Positions 42,860-51,145 of a stretch of DNA of 64,000 nucleotides are shown piece by piece. Where the stretch lies: contig CAVZBW010000005.1 in NCBI GenBank assembly GCA_963773635.1, positions 434,001 through 498,000 on the forward strand, written 5' to 3'. The notes below the pieces were generated by a model. The model was not told where the DNA came from. It saw nothing but the letters and a program-made list of their open reading frames with translations, and did not search any database. Made by a program: the position numbers and the translations under genes. How positions within the stretch are numbered: the stretch's first letter is position 1; every line of letters begins with the position of its first letter. This DNA comes from CAVZBW01 sp963773635. GTDB taxonomy: Bacteria; Actinomycetota; Acidimicrobiia; Acidimicrobiales; RAAP-2.

Positions 42860-43936
42860 TCAGAGGAGCCCCGCCCCACGCAGCAGAGCCACGGCCGTCG
42901 ACCCGTCCCCGAGCTCGGCGACGTTGATGGCGGTCGGTTGCAACTGGTCGAACGGCGTCTCCGGGGCCGCCGTGGCGACCCCGGAGGCGAGTGGGTACTC
43001 GAAGCTGTCGGAGTGGGCGATGATCTCCTGCCCCTGGTGACTCACGAGAAAGGCCAAGAACCTCTGGGCGTCGGCCTTGTGGGAGGACGACCTGAGGACC
43101 CCCGCACCCGACACGTCGACGACGTAGCCGGGGTCGTGCGGCGCGAAGTAGGCCAGCTTCGAGTGCATGCCGCTCGCGCCGAGCTCTGCTTGCAGGCGGT
43201 ACCAGTAGTACTGGTTGATCACGCCCAGCGCCACCGCACCGCGGTTGACCTGATCGACGACGGTCTCGTTGTCGGGGTAGGTGTGAGCCGAGGCGTTGGA
43301 CTTGAGACCCTCGAGCCAGCGCTCCGTCGCCGCCTTGCCCTCCTGGCGGTCGACCGAGGTGACGATCGGCTGGAAGTCCGTTTCGCTGGGGGCCAGGGCC
43401 ACCTTGCCGCGGTACTTGGCATCGGCGAGGTCCAGGACCGAGCTGGGGAGCTGGTCGGGACTGATCAGGCTGGGGTTGTACACGATGACGCTCACCCGCG
43501 CGGAGATCCCCACCCAGTCTCCCTTCGGCGAGTTGTACTGGCTCGGCGTCTCGGCGAGGGTGGAGGAGTCCACCGGCTCGAGCAGTCCCTTGCCCTGCAG
43601 GTACTCGAGCGGAGGGGAGTTCTCCGTGTAGAAGACGTCCGCAGGGGAGTTGGACCCTTCCGTGACGATCTGGTTGGCGAGGGCGTCCTCGTCACCGTTG
43701 CGGACGTTGACCGTGATCCCGGTCGACTTCTCAAACGCGGAGACCAACTTCTGGGTGGTCTGCGGGTGTTGGCCGTTGTAGAGGGTGATCGCATTGGCTC
43801 CGGAGCCGGAGCTCGAGCACGCCGAGAGGACGGCGCCACCCAGGACCGCCACGAATGCGACAGAAACCGATGCCCGCAGCAGCGGCCCTCGCCGCCTGGG
43901 GCCCCCGTGCATCCCGAGCATCGATCGTCGCCTCAC
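42860..43936 (-). CDS. fbpA: Iron(III) ABC transporter substrate-binding lipoprotein
   Basis: About 358 residues. A basic N-terminus, a hydrophobic core VSVAFVAVLGGAV and the lipobox LSAC give a lipid-anchored protein. The mature part matches the FutA/FbpA family: ITLYNGQHPQTTQKLVSAFEKSTGI, DEDALANQIVTEGSNSPADVFYTENSPPLEYL, VVDQVNRGAVALGVINQYYWYRL and the YYW region where tyrosines bind Fe(III). GTG 43936 is the first start; ATG 43921, with GAGG 9 nt upstream, is equally possible. A near-perfect iron box lies 26 nt upstream, so transcription should rise in iron shortage. Confidence 0.9.
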   Translation of the reverse strand: MRRRSMLGMHGGPRRRGPLLRASVSVAFVAVLGGAVLSACSSSGSGANAITLYNGQHPQTTQKLVSAFEKSTGITVNVRNGDEDALANQIVTEGSNSPADVFYTENSPPLEYLQGKGLLEPVDSSTLAETPSQYNSPKGDWVGISARVSVIVYNPSLISPDQLPSSVLDLADAKYRGKVALAPSETDFQPIVTSVDRQEGKAATERWLEGLKSNASAHTYPDNETVVDQVNRGAVALGVINQYYWYRLQAELGASGMHSKLAYFAPHDPGYVVDVSGAGVLRSSSHKADAQRFLAFLVSHQGQEIIAHSDSFEYPLASGVATAAPETPFDQLQPTAINVAELGDGSTAVALLRGAGLL

Positions 43937-43961
43937 TCATTCTCGTTGGCCGAACGCAATA

Positions 43962-43980
43962 TTAGGTTAGCCTAACTTAA
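43962..43980 (-). promoter_or_regulatory. IdeR/DtxR iron box
   Basis: TTAGGTTAGCCTAACTTAA differs at one position from the palindromic IdeR/DtxR consensus (TTAGGTTAG-S-CTAACCTAA). On the minus strand a TAATAT -10-like element overlaps its distal edge, so Fe-loaded regulator would cover the promoter of the ferric transporter operon. The remaining gap to thiG (43981-44116) holds no recognised gene. Confidence 0.9.
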
Positions 43981-44116
43981 CCCAGGGATGTCAGCCGACC
44001 AAAGTCGCGACGACGGGGTGTGACGGTCCGGCGCAGTACGGGTACAGGCTCGGGGCCTGGAGTTCGGGGCCGGGGCCGGGGCCCGACCATTCTCTGCGAC
44101 CGCAGGTGACCGAGCC

Positions 44117-44926
44117 TCAGCTCGGCGTGTCGCCCGCTGGCCCGTCGAGGTCGGCCAGGCCCACGAACGGGCTCGACGGCTCGGCATGGAATCGTCGGGG
44201 GATGCGACCGGCACGGCGTGCCCACCAGCCCGCTTCCACGGCGGCACGCATCGCCCCGGCCATGGCCCCCGGGTCGTGTGCCCGGGTGATCGCCGACGCG
44301 ACCAGGACGGCGTCACAACCGAGCTCCATCGCGAGACAGGCGTCGGAGGCGGTACCGATCCCGGCGTCGAGCACCACCGGGACCTGGGCGCCCTCCCGGA
44401 TGAGGGCGATGTTGTGGGGGTTGCGGATGCCGAGCCCGCTGCCGATCGGCGCGCCAAGGGGCATGACGGCGGCGCACCCCACCTGCTCGAGCCTCCGGGC
44501 CAGGACGGGATCGTCGTTGGTGTAGGCGAGCACGACGAAATCGTCCTCCACCAGTTGCTCTGCGGCGTCGAGCAGCTCCAGCGGATCGGGCAGCAACGTT
44601 CGGTCGTCGGCGATGACCTCGAGCTTGACCCAGTCCGTCTCGAGGGCTTCCCGGGCCAACTTGGCGGTGAGCACCGCCTCCCCCGCGGTGAAGCACCCGG
44701 CAGTGTTGGGCAGGACCGCCACGCCGCAATCGCGCAGCACGTCGATGACCGAACCTCTGGCGGTCGGGTCGACGCGTCGCATCGCCACCGTCGCGAGCTC
44801 GGTACCGGACGCCCGGAGGGCCTCGGCCAGCGACGAGAGGCTCCGCATGCCGCCCGTGCCGAGCATCAGGCGCGACCCGAAGGTGCGCCCGGCGATCGTG
44901 AGCTGCTCTCCTTGTCCTTGGCCCAT
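44117..44926 (-). CDS. thiG: Thiazole synthase
   Basis: 269 residues from ATG 44926. The TIM barrel begins LTIAGRTFGSRLMLGTGG and contains VDP, LPNTAGCFTAGEAVLTAKLAREAL, Lys101 in WVKLEVIADDRTLLPD (Schiff base with deoxyxylulose phosphate), VMPLGAPIGSGLGI and PVVLDAGIGTASDACLAMELGCDAVLVASAI. It joins DXP, dehydroglycine and ThiS-thiocarboxylate to form the thiazole of thiamine. An alternative start at 44950 adds 8 residues, but TAGGCT lies 7 nt before 44926, suggesting a leaderless start. No thiS, thiO or thiF is adjacent, and no TPP riboswitch is seen. Confidence 0.92.
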   Translation of the reverse strand: MGQGQGEQLTIAGRTFGSRLMLGTGGMRSLSSLAEALRASGTELATVAMRRVDPTARGSVIDVLRDCGVAVLPNTAGCFTAGEAVLTAKLAREALETDWVKLEVIADDRTLLPDPLELLDAAEQLVEDDFVVLAYTNDDPVLARRLEQVGCAAVMPLGAPIGSGLGIRNPHNIALIREGAQVPVVLDAGIGTASDACLAMELGCDAVLVASAITRAHDPGAMAGAMRAAVEAGWWARRAGRIPRRFHAEPSSPFVGLADLDGPAGDTPS

Positions 44927-44970
44927 CACGGCGAGCCTATCGGCGGGCATCCCGACGGTACGCTGCGCGG

Positions 44971-45792
44971 GTGACTCCGCGGGCCGCGCTCAGCATCGCC
45001 GGGTCCGACTCGGGCGGCGGTGCCGGCATCCAGGCGGACCTCAAGACCTTCGCCGCCCACGGCGTCTTTGCGACCACGGCGATCACGGCCATCACGGCAC
45101 AGAACACCCAGGTGGTGACCGAGGTCCTCGCCCTCGATCCCGAGCTCGTCGTTGCACAGATCCGCGCCGTCCTCTCCGACCTGCCGATCGTCGCCGCCAA
45201 GACCGGGATGCTGGCCAGGGCCGGGACTGTGGCGAGGGTAGGTGCCATGGCTGCGGCCGGCGAGCTCCCACCCCTCGTCGTCGATCCCGTGCTCGTCACG
45301 AGCAGCGGTCACTCGCTCCTCGACGAGGGCGGGGTCCGCGCTTACCGCGACCTGCTCCTGCCCCACGCGCTGGTGGCCACCCCCAACCTTCGAGAGGCCG
45401 CAGTCCTCACCGGGCGCGACGTACGCCAGCTCCGGGACGAAGAGGCGATGGCAGAGGCGGGCGAGGAGCTCCGTGAGCTCGGGGCGCGCTTCGTGATCGT
45501 CAAGGGAGGCCACCTCGAGGCCCCTACGTGCCCCGACGTCGTCGTCGGGCCGGAGGGGACGAGCGTCCTGGCGGCCCGACGCGTGACCACGGGGAACGAC
45601 CACGGCACCGGCTGCTCTCTCTCGGCGGCCGTGGCCGCCAACCTGGCGCGCGGTCTCGGTGTGCTGGAGAGCATCTCGGAGGCCAAGGCGTACGTGCACC
45701 GAGCGATCCTCGGCGCCGCCCGCTGGAGGCTCGGCGCCGGCCACGGCCCGATCGACCACTTCGGATGGGACGTCGACGATGCCGAGGGTTGA
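44971..45792 (+). CDS. thiD: Hydroxymethylpyrimidine (phosphate) kinase
   Basis: 273 residues from GTG 44971. Ribokinase-fold motifs: AALSIAGSDSGGGAGIQADLKTFAAHGVF, AITAQNTQVV, AAKTGMLA, VVDPVLVTSSGHSLL, ATPNLREAAVLTG, VIVKGGH and the anion-hole/base GNDHGTGCSLSAAVAA. It phosphorylates HMP and HMP-P for thiamine synthesis. Start codons of thiD and thiG are 44 nt apart and divergent. The end overlaps the next gene by 14 nt. Confidence 0.94.
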   Translation: MTPRAALSIAGSDSGGGAGIQADLKTFAAHGVFATTAITAITAQNTQVVTEVLALDPELVVAQIRAVLSDLPIVAAKTGMLARAGTVARVGAMAAAGELPPLVVDPVLVTSSGHSLLDEGGVRAYRDLLLPHALVATPNLREAAVLTGRDVRQLRDEEAMAEAGEELRELGARFVIVKGGHLEAPTCPDVVVGPEGTSVLAARRVTTGNDHGTGCSLSAAVAANLARGLGVLESISEAKAYVHRAILGAARWRLGAGHGPIDHFGWDVDDAEG

Positions 45793-46495
45793 CCGGGTCC
45801 CCCGGTCGCGTCCGGTGGCCACGGACGGCGGACCCCCGCCGTCCGACGGTGACGGCACACCCCCGCCGTCCGACGGAGCGGCCGGCAAGGCGCCCCTTCC
45901 GCCCCCCCGTCCTTCACGCACCTCGCTGCGGCCCGCCCTCATCATCGTGGGGCTGGCCGTCGTGATCGTCGTCGTCTTCGCCCTCGGAGCCGCCGTCAGC
46001 ACCCACCCGTCGGGCAGCTCCCGCACCCAGACACCTCCAGCGTCCGGGTCCGTGCACACCAGTGCCGGAGTGGTCCACCCGGTCCCCGCAGCCCCACTGC
46101 TCGCACCGATCACCGGTCCCGGCGAGCCTCCCACGAACATCGTCGCATCCCTTTCCGTGCCCCAGGGCACGAAGAGGGTGGGCTACCAGACCAACCCCAA
46201 CAACACACAGCAGTACGACCGCACGGTCGACCTCGAGTGGGCGGGGAGTCAGGGTGCCGTCGTCGGCCTTTATCGCTCGGTGCTACCCGGCGCCGGTTGG
46301 AAGATCGAGAGCACCGGTCCGGCGTCGAGCGGACACGGGGTCCAGGTGCTCGCCCAAAAGGGCGGCTCCGATGGCTGGTACTGGGAGGCCGCGATCGTCG
46401 CAGCGCCGACGACGTTCCCCTCCGGGAACACGCCGGCGGACGCCGAGTCGACCCGGTTCACGTTGGAGCTGATCCAGGTCTCCGACGACTTCTGA
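45779..46495 (+). CDS. Membrane-anchored hypothetical protein with Pro-rich N-terminus
   Basis: 238 residues. A cytoplasmic Pro/Gly-rich segment with a PPPSDGDGT / PPPSDGAAG repeat comes first (residues 15-45), then one membrane helix ALIIVGLAVVIVVVFALGAAV (about 57-77), then an outside domain of about 150 residues with SLSVPQGTKRVGYQTNPNN, VGLYRSVLPGAGWKIESTGP and WYWEAAIVA. The outer domain pattern recurs in actinobacterial membrane proteins of unknown role. ATG 45779 overlaps the thiD end. Its 3' 226 bp overlap the converging glycosyltransferase frame, which is unusually long. Confidence 0.65.
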   Translation: MPRVDRVPRSRPVATDGGPPPSDGDGTPPPSDGAAGKAPLPPPRPSRTSLRPALIIVGLAVVIVVVFALGAAVSTHPSGSSRTQTPPASGSVHTSAGVVHPVPAAPLLAPITGPGEPPTNIVASLSVPQGTKRVGYQTNPNNTQQYDRTVDLEWAGSQGAVVGLYRSVLPGAGWKIESTGPASSGHGVQVLAQKGGSDGWYWEAAIVAAPTTFPSGNTPADAESTRFTLELIQVSDDF

Positions 46496-47907
46496 TCGAG
46501 CTCGGCCGCCCCCACCGCCGGCCGAGCTGTCGGCCCGCTCGCGGCATCGTCACCGCGCAGCAGCCACGACCAGATGAAGAAGTTGATGGGGTACAGCAAG
46601 TAGCCGATCCGGCTGGCCGGTGCGATCAGGATGGCCACGGTCATCACCCACCCGGCCAGCATCGTGACCTCGGCGGGCGAACGCGGCGGGCGGCGGACGA
46701 GGCGGCGGACGAGCAGGATCACGCCGACGAGGGCCACCGAGCTGGTCACGATCCGACCGAGCACCGGCGCGGCGCTCACCAGCAGATGACCCGGCAGCGG
46801 GCTGGCCGCCGGTGAGCTCACCCCCGAGAGCCCGAGGGGGAAGAGGACCACGTTCTGGGCGAAGGCGCTCGCGTTCTGCGCCACGAAGGGAGCGACGACG
46901 GGTGCGATGATCACCAGCATCCCGAGCAGCATCCTGACGGGCGCTCGTCGTCCCTCACGGTCACGCGCCGCGAAGAGCGCGAGCGCAGCGAGCGGCCAGG
47001 CGGTGAACTTCATGGCCGAGACGACCCCGAGCACCAGGCCCGACCAACCCGGGCGCCGCCGCTGGGCCAGCACCATGGCGAGCAGCAGGAAGCCGACGAT
47101 CACCATGTCGTCTCCGCCCGTGGCGAGCGGCAACGCGGCGATCGGCAGGACCGTCAGGGCCTGCAGGGTGCGGAAGCGCCGTTCGACCGGCGCTCTCGAG
47201 AGGCCGAGGGACACGGCGACGACGACGATCGTGGTCAGGCTGAGGAAGATCCGGGCGTCGGTGAGCCGTAGGCCCCCATGCGTGCTCGAGGGCAGCCCAA
47301 AGACGGTCATGAGCGGGAGGTACGGGAAGAAGAGCTCGTATGCGGGCTGGCCGTCCACGGGCAGCACCACCTTGTGGTCGCGCACCACCGTCCGATAGGG
47401 GTCCTTGCCCTCGGTCAGGCGGTGCGCGGCGTGCTCGATCACGGCCACCTCGGGCTGCACGTGTCCCGAGATGCCATCGCTCCGCCAGGCCACCTCGAGC
47501 GAGAGCGGGAGGAGCGTGGCGCCGATCAATACCAGGAAGAAGATGGCCGCCCGGGCCCTCCATCGCCGGCTTCCGCCCCGGGCCTGCACGTCCCGCTCGC
47601 ACTCGGACGTCCCCGACCGCCGTCCCCGGCGGCACAGCCCGAGCGAGAGCGCCGCCGCCACCGCGTACGGGCCGATCGAGATGAGGGCCCACTGCCGGTA
47701 GAGCGAGACGCCCGAGGTGTGGATGGTGAGCAGAGCGAAGAGCACGGACGCGGCATAGAGGGCGGCGTCCCACGCCTGCGGGCTCCAGGCCCTCGTGCGG
47801 ACCGTCCACTGCCGGATCGTTCGTAGCACCGTGTCTCGTAGCACCGTGTCTCGTGGCACCGTGTCACCGTCGCCGGACGCCCGGGCGGCGGACGAACCCA
47901 CGCTCAC
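46270..47907 (-). CDS. Polytopic membrane protein, GT87-like (DUF2029) mannosyltransferase candidate
   Basis: 545 residues with about 10 membrane helices in residues 45-470 (ALYAASVLFALLTIH, AIFFLVLIGATLLPLSL, FLSLTTIVVVAVSLGL, MVIVGFLLLAMVLA, MLLGMLVIIAPVVAPFVA and others). The loop EVAVIEHAAHRLTEGKDPYRTVVRD and FFPYLPLMTVFGLP resemble polyprenol-phosphate-mannose-dependent GT-C enzymes. The last about 75 residues (from ASGPTARPAVGAAELDQ) are unlike the membrane part and lie antisense to the converging gene, so the native stop near 46500 may be lost. The N-terminus carries a threefold DTVLR-type repeat. GTG 47907 overlaps the S9 peptidase stop. Confidence 0.65.
   Translation of the reverse strand: MSVGSSAARASGDGDTVPRDTVLRDTVLRTIRQWTVRTRAWSPQAWDAALYAASVLFALLTIHTSGVSLYRQWALISIGPYAVAAALSLGLCRRGRRSGTSECERDVQARGGSRRWRARAAIFFLVLIGATLLPLSLEVAWRSDGISGHVQPEVAVIEHAAHRLTEGKDPYRTVVRDHKVVLPVDGQPAYELFFPYLPLMTVFGLPSSTHGGLRLTDARIFLSLTTIVVVAVSLGLSRAPVERRFRTLQALTVLPIAALPLATGGDDMVIVGFLLLAMVLAQRRRPGWSGLVLGVVSAMKFTAWPLAALALFAARDREGRRAPVRMLLGMLVIIAPVVAPFVAQNASAFAQNVVLFPLGLSGVSSPAASPLPGHLLVSAAPVLGRIVTSSVALVGVILLVRRLVRRPPRSPAEVTMLAGWVMTVAILIAPASRIGYLLYPINFFIWSWLLRGDDAASGPTARPAVGAAELDQKSSETWISSNVNRVDSASAGVFPEGNVVGAATIAASQYQPSEPPFWASTWTPCPLDAGPVLSIFQPAPGSTER
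47821..47866. repeat. Three tandem 15-bp units
   Basis: The unit CGTAGCACCGTGTCT repeats three times, the last copy with one change (GTGGCACC). It lies at the start of the membrane glycosyltransferase gene and encodes DTVPR, DTVLR, DTVLR. Being a multiple of 3, copy-number change would keep the frame. Confidence 0.75.
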
Positions 47908-50066
47908 CCGCCGGAACCGCCGGGCAGGGTCAGCCTACCCGGGCCGGCGTGCGAGCTGGGGCCCCCGAGCCGGAGGACCCGCCGGTAGAAGTCCAGCTCG
48001 GCCTCGAGCCCGGCCGCGATGTTCTCGGCCCGGCGGAACCCGTGACCCTCCCCGGGGAAGGTCAGGTACTCACAGCGGCGGCCCTGCTCGCGCATCGTTT
48101 CCACGAGGCCCGCCGCCTGCTCGGGCGGGACGACGGGGTCGTCCAGGCCCTGGAGAACCAACACCGCCCCCTGGATATCGGCGGCATGGTCCGACGGGGA
48201 CCGGGCCCGGAAGGTCGGCTCGGACCCCGGCAGGGGACCGATCAGGCGATCGGTGTAGTGCGCCTCGAAATCGTGGGTGGAGGCGACGAGCGAGAGCAGG
48301 TCGGTCACCCCGTACCAACTCGTCGCGGCGGCGAACACCTGCTGGCCGACCAGCGCCCCGAGAGCAGTGAACCCGCCGGCGCTCGACCCCCGGATGGCCA
48401 TCCGCTCGCCGTCGACCTCTCCCCTCCCGGCGAGCCAACGGGCGACCGCCGTGCAGTCCTCCACGTCCGCCACACCCCACAGCCCGTCGAGGGCGCGTCG
48501 GTACCTTCGCCCATGGCCGCTGCTGCCCCGGTAATCGACCTGCACGTACGCCAAGCCCCTACTGGTGAAGTACTGGACAACAAGATCGAGACCCGGATCC
48601 GACGCACCGGTCGGTCCGCCGTGGCAGTGCACGACCAGCGGGGGGGCGCGGGTGGAGCCCTCGTGCCACGGCGGCGGCGCATCGGGGCACGGCGGATACC
48701 AGAGGGCGGGGACGTCCCCGCCCGGGCCGGGCACGACGATCGGTCGACCCCGCGAGATGCGAGCCCGATCCAGCGGCTCGGCGTCGTCTCCCTCTCCCGC
48801 GGCGGCGGGCCGGGGCGCCCCGGCGGGCTCGACCTCGCACCACCACGGCTGCGTGGTCGACCACGGGGTCGATCCCAGCCACGCCACTCCGCCGGGCAAG
48901 GCGCACAGGCCGTTCACCACGACGCAGGGCTGCTCGATCGGCCGGAGGTCGCCCGAGGCCATATCGAGCACTCCGAGACGGTCCCCCTCCGGGTCGCGCC
49001 ATCGGCACGCCAGAATCCTGGGCCCCGCCGGGGCCAGGGAGATCTGGCCCAGCTGCCAGTCGGGGGTGTGAAACTCCGCCTCCCTGTTGCTCAGCCGCCG
49101 TGCCTCCTCCCGGGGATGCCACCGCCAGGGCTGCCACCATCCCTCCCGGTCGCTCACGAAGACGAGCCCGCCGTCTTCGCACCACACTGGCGAGCCCACG
49201 GACTCCCCGTCGCCCCCGGCCACCCGCCGGACTCCCTCGAGACGGACCTCACCGCCGGAGCCGATCGCGACCACTCCGGCCCAGAGAGTGGACGCGTCCC
49301 AGGGCATGTCGGGGTGGTCCCAGGTGATCCAGGCCAACCACCAGCCTCGACCCTCCGGAGGCCCCCCTCGGGCCGACGCCACGAAGTCGGTGCCGTCGAA
49401 GAGGACCCGGCCGGGGTGCGGTGTCGGCGCCGACCCGATCGTGTCGGTCGTCGCGGATACCGGCAGGAGCACCAGCTCCCGGGCGGGACTGCGGGTCCCA
49501 TCCCGGTGCCGCTCACGGATCGCCAGCACCCCTCCCCCGCCCGGGGCGGGCCACAGGTCGCCGTGGTACCACCGTTCGCCCGCCGGGGCCGCTTGGCTGA
49601 GCGGACGGAGCTCTCTCTCGCCTGGCGCCCGGGACGGGGCCCCTTCAGCCGGGGCTCCGGCGGCCGGGGCGCCATCACCGCCGACTTCGGCCAGAAGCAC
49701 CGCCTGGTCGGTCTGGTCGACGAAGGCGATCCGAGGGCCGGAGGTCCAGCCCGCCCCGGTCACCCGCGTCGTTGACCGCTCTGCCCGCGGAGGGAGCAGG
49801 CAGAACGCGCCGCCCCCGTACTCGTGGACTCGGGAACGCACGCTCCTGCCCCGAAGGTCGATCTCCTGCGGTCGCCCTCCGGGGACGAGACGCATGACGA
49901 CCTGCCTCCCGCCCTCGCGGGGACGGTTCTCGACCCAATACAGGCACGAACCGTCGGACCGCAGCGTCCCCCGCGACATCCGGTGGTCGGCCACCAGGGA
50001 GGCGGCGACCGGCCATGCCGACGAGTCGGCGGCCGGGTCTTCGATCTCTCGTTCGCACCGGGCCAC
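47904..50066 (-). CDS. S9 family prolyl-oligopeptidase-like serine peptidase
   Basis: 720 residues. A beta-propeller domain (about 30-430, with blade motifs such as VHEYGGGAFCLLP, AWITWDHPDMPWDASTLW, FVSDREGWWQPWRW) precedes an alpha/beta hydrolase with oxyanion PLVVHCHGGPTG, YRGSSGHGRRYR, nucleophile elbow RGSSAGGFT, Asp in LQGLDDPVVPPEQA and His in FPGEGHGFR. This is the acylaminoacyl-peptidase / dipeptidyl-peptidase type that cleaves short peptides. It has no signal peptide, so it is cytoplasmic. GTG 50066 lies 5 nt after a -10-like TACCGT that doubles as the -10 of the divergent reductase gene. Confidence 0.9.
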   Translation of the reverse strand: MARCEREIEDPAADSSAWPVAASLVADHRMSRGTLRSDGSCLYWVENRPREGGRQVVMRLVPGGRPQEIDLRGRSVRSRVHEYGGGAFCLLPPRAERSTTRVTGAGWTSGPRIAFVDQTDQAVLLAEVGGDGAPAAGAPAEGAPSRAPGERELRPLSQAAPAGERWYHGDLWPAPGGGGVLAIRERHRDGTRSPARELVLLPVSATTDTIGSAPTPHPGRVLFDGTDFVASARGGPPEGRGWWLAWITWDHPDMPWDASTLWAGVVAIGSGGEVRLEGVRRVAGGDGESVGSPVWCEDGGLVFVSDREGWWQPWRWHPREEARRLSNREAEFHTPDWQLGQISLAPAGPRILACRWRDPEGDRLGVLDMASGDLRPIEQPCVVVNGLCALPGGVAWLGSTPWSTTQPWWCEVEPAGAPRPAAAGEGDDAEPLDRARISRGRPIVVPGPGGDVPALWYPPCPDAPPPWHEGSTRAPPLVVHCHGGPTGASDPGLDLVVQYFTSRGLAYVQVDYRGSSGHGRRYRRALDGLWGVADVEDCTAVARWLAGRGEVDGERMAIRGSSAGGFTALGALVGQQVFAAATSWYGVTDLLSLVASTHDFEAHYTDRLIGPLPGSEPTFRARSPSDHAADIQGAVLVLQGLDDPVVPPEQAAGLVETMREQGRRCEYLTFPGEGHGFRRAENIAAGLEAELDFYRRVLRLGGPSSHAGPGRLTLPGGSGG

Positions 50067-50082
50067 GGCCTACGGTAGCGCC
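50067..50082. promoter_or_regulatory. 16-bp gap with a symmetric -10 serving two divergent leaderless genes
   Basis: Only 16 bp separate the start codons of the S9 peptidase (50066, minus) and the reductase (50083, plus). The centre CTACGGTAG contains TACGGT (50071-50076) 6 nt before the rightward GTG and, on the other strand, TACCGT (50077-50072) 5 nt before the leftward GTG. Both mRNAs would start at their start codons, with each -35 region lying inside the opposite gene. Confidence 0.5.
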
Positions 50083-51069
50083 GTGACCTTCCGTGCCTTT
50101 GTCGCCACCCAGCACGACGACCGGACCGAGACGGCGGTGAGGGAGCTGTCCGAGGACGATCTGCCCCAAGGGGAGGTCGTCATCGAGGTCGAGTGGTCAG
50201 GGCTGAACTACAAGGACGCGATGGCCGTCCAGCCGGGCAGTCGCGTCGCTCGCCGCTCCCCTCTCGTCCCGGGTGTGGACCTCGCGGGCACGGTGCGCTC
50301 GAGCGACGATCCCGCCTTCACCCCGGGAGATGCCGTGCTAGCGCACGGCTACGACCTCGGGGTTGCCCACCACGGCGGTTTTGCCGAGCTGGCCCGCGTC
50401 CCCGCGGGGTGGGTGGTGGCCCTGCCCGCCGCGCTGGACACCCGGTCCGCCATGATCGTCGGGACGGCCGGGTTCACCGCCCACCTCTCGCTGCGACGCC
50501 TCGAGCGCCTGGGACTGCGTCCGAGCGAGGGACCCTTGCTCGTCACGGGTGCGTCCGGCGGCGTGGGGAGCATGGCCGTGGCGCTCGCCGCGGACCGGGG
50601 CTTCGAGGTCGTGGCCAGCAGCGGCAAGCCCGAGGAGCACGACTACCTGCGGCGGCTGGGTGCCGCCGAGGTCATCGGTCGAGACGAGATCGGCGCCGCA
50701 GCGGGGCGGGCGCTCGGCCCCGAGCGATGGGCAGGGGCCATCGACTGTGTCGGAGGAGCGACGCTCACCGAGATCCTCCGGACTCTTCGCTACGGCGGCG
50801 GCGTGGCGGCGAGCGGACTCGTCGCCGGCACCGACCTCGGCACGACCGTCTATCCCTTCATCATCCGCGGCGTCTCGCTGCTCGGCATCGACAGTGTCCT
50901 GACGCCCATCGACCAACGGCGCGCCCTGTGGGAGGACCTCGCAGTGGCACTGCCCGTCGCCGCCCTCGAGGGCATCGTGGCCCGCGAGGTGGGTCTCGAC
51001 GATCTCGACCGTGCCCTGGCCGAGCAGATGGCCGGCCGAGCCCGGGGGCGAGTCCTCCTGCATCCCTGA
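50083..51069 (+). CDS. AcuI/YhdH-type NADPH-dependent reductase (MDR superfamily)
   Basis: 328 residues of the zinc-free medium-chain dehydrogenase type. EWSGLNYKDAMAVQPGSRVARRSPLVPGVDLAGTV is the N-terminal substrate region and LVTGASGGVGSMAVALAADRGFEVVASSGKPEEHDYLRRLGAAEVIGRDE the NADPH domain, followed by AIDCVGGATL and a YPFIIRGVSLLGIDS strand. This pattern matches acryloyl-CoA reductase AcuI and the YhdH quinone-reductase-like family. Precise substrate is not established here. The GTG at 50083 is supported by the overlapping symmetric promoter. Confidence 0.88.
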   Translation: MTFRAFVATQHDDRTETAVRELSEDDLPQGEVVIEVEWSGLNYKDAMAVQPGSRVARRSPLVPGVDLAGTVRSSDDPAFTPGDAVLAHGYDLGVAHHGGFAELARVPAGWVVALPAALDTRSAMIVGTAGFTAHLSLRRLERLGLRPSEGPLLVTGASGGVGSMAVALAADRGFEVVASSGKPEEHDYLRRLGAAEVIGRDEIGAAAGRALGPERWAGAIDCVGGATLTEILRTLRYGGGVAASGLVAGTDLGTTVYPFIIRGVSLLGIDSVLTPIDQRRALWEDLAVALPVAALEGIVAREVGLDDLDRALAEQMAGRARGRVLLHP

Positions 51070-51145
51070 TCCCTGCGGCCTCGGTCGGCCGGCGAGGTCG
51101 TCTTCGATCCTTGGACCTCGGCCCCGCCCAGGCGACCTCGAGGGC

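Noticed and set aside
41327..43975. 882-codon plus-strand frame opposite the iron transporter genes
   Set aside because: Composition is highly charged low-complexity sequence without domains; the opposite strand encodes recognisable transporter proteins.
44927..44970. TPP riboswitch between thiG and thiD
   Set aside because: Only 44 nt separate the divergent start codons and no THI-box sequence is present there.
47853..49775. 640-codon plus-strand frame opposite the S9 peptidase
   Set aside because: Antisense shadow of a clearly recognised peptidase.
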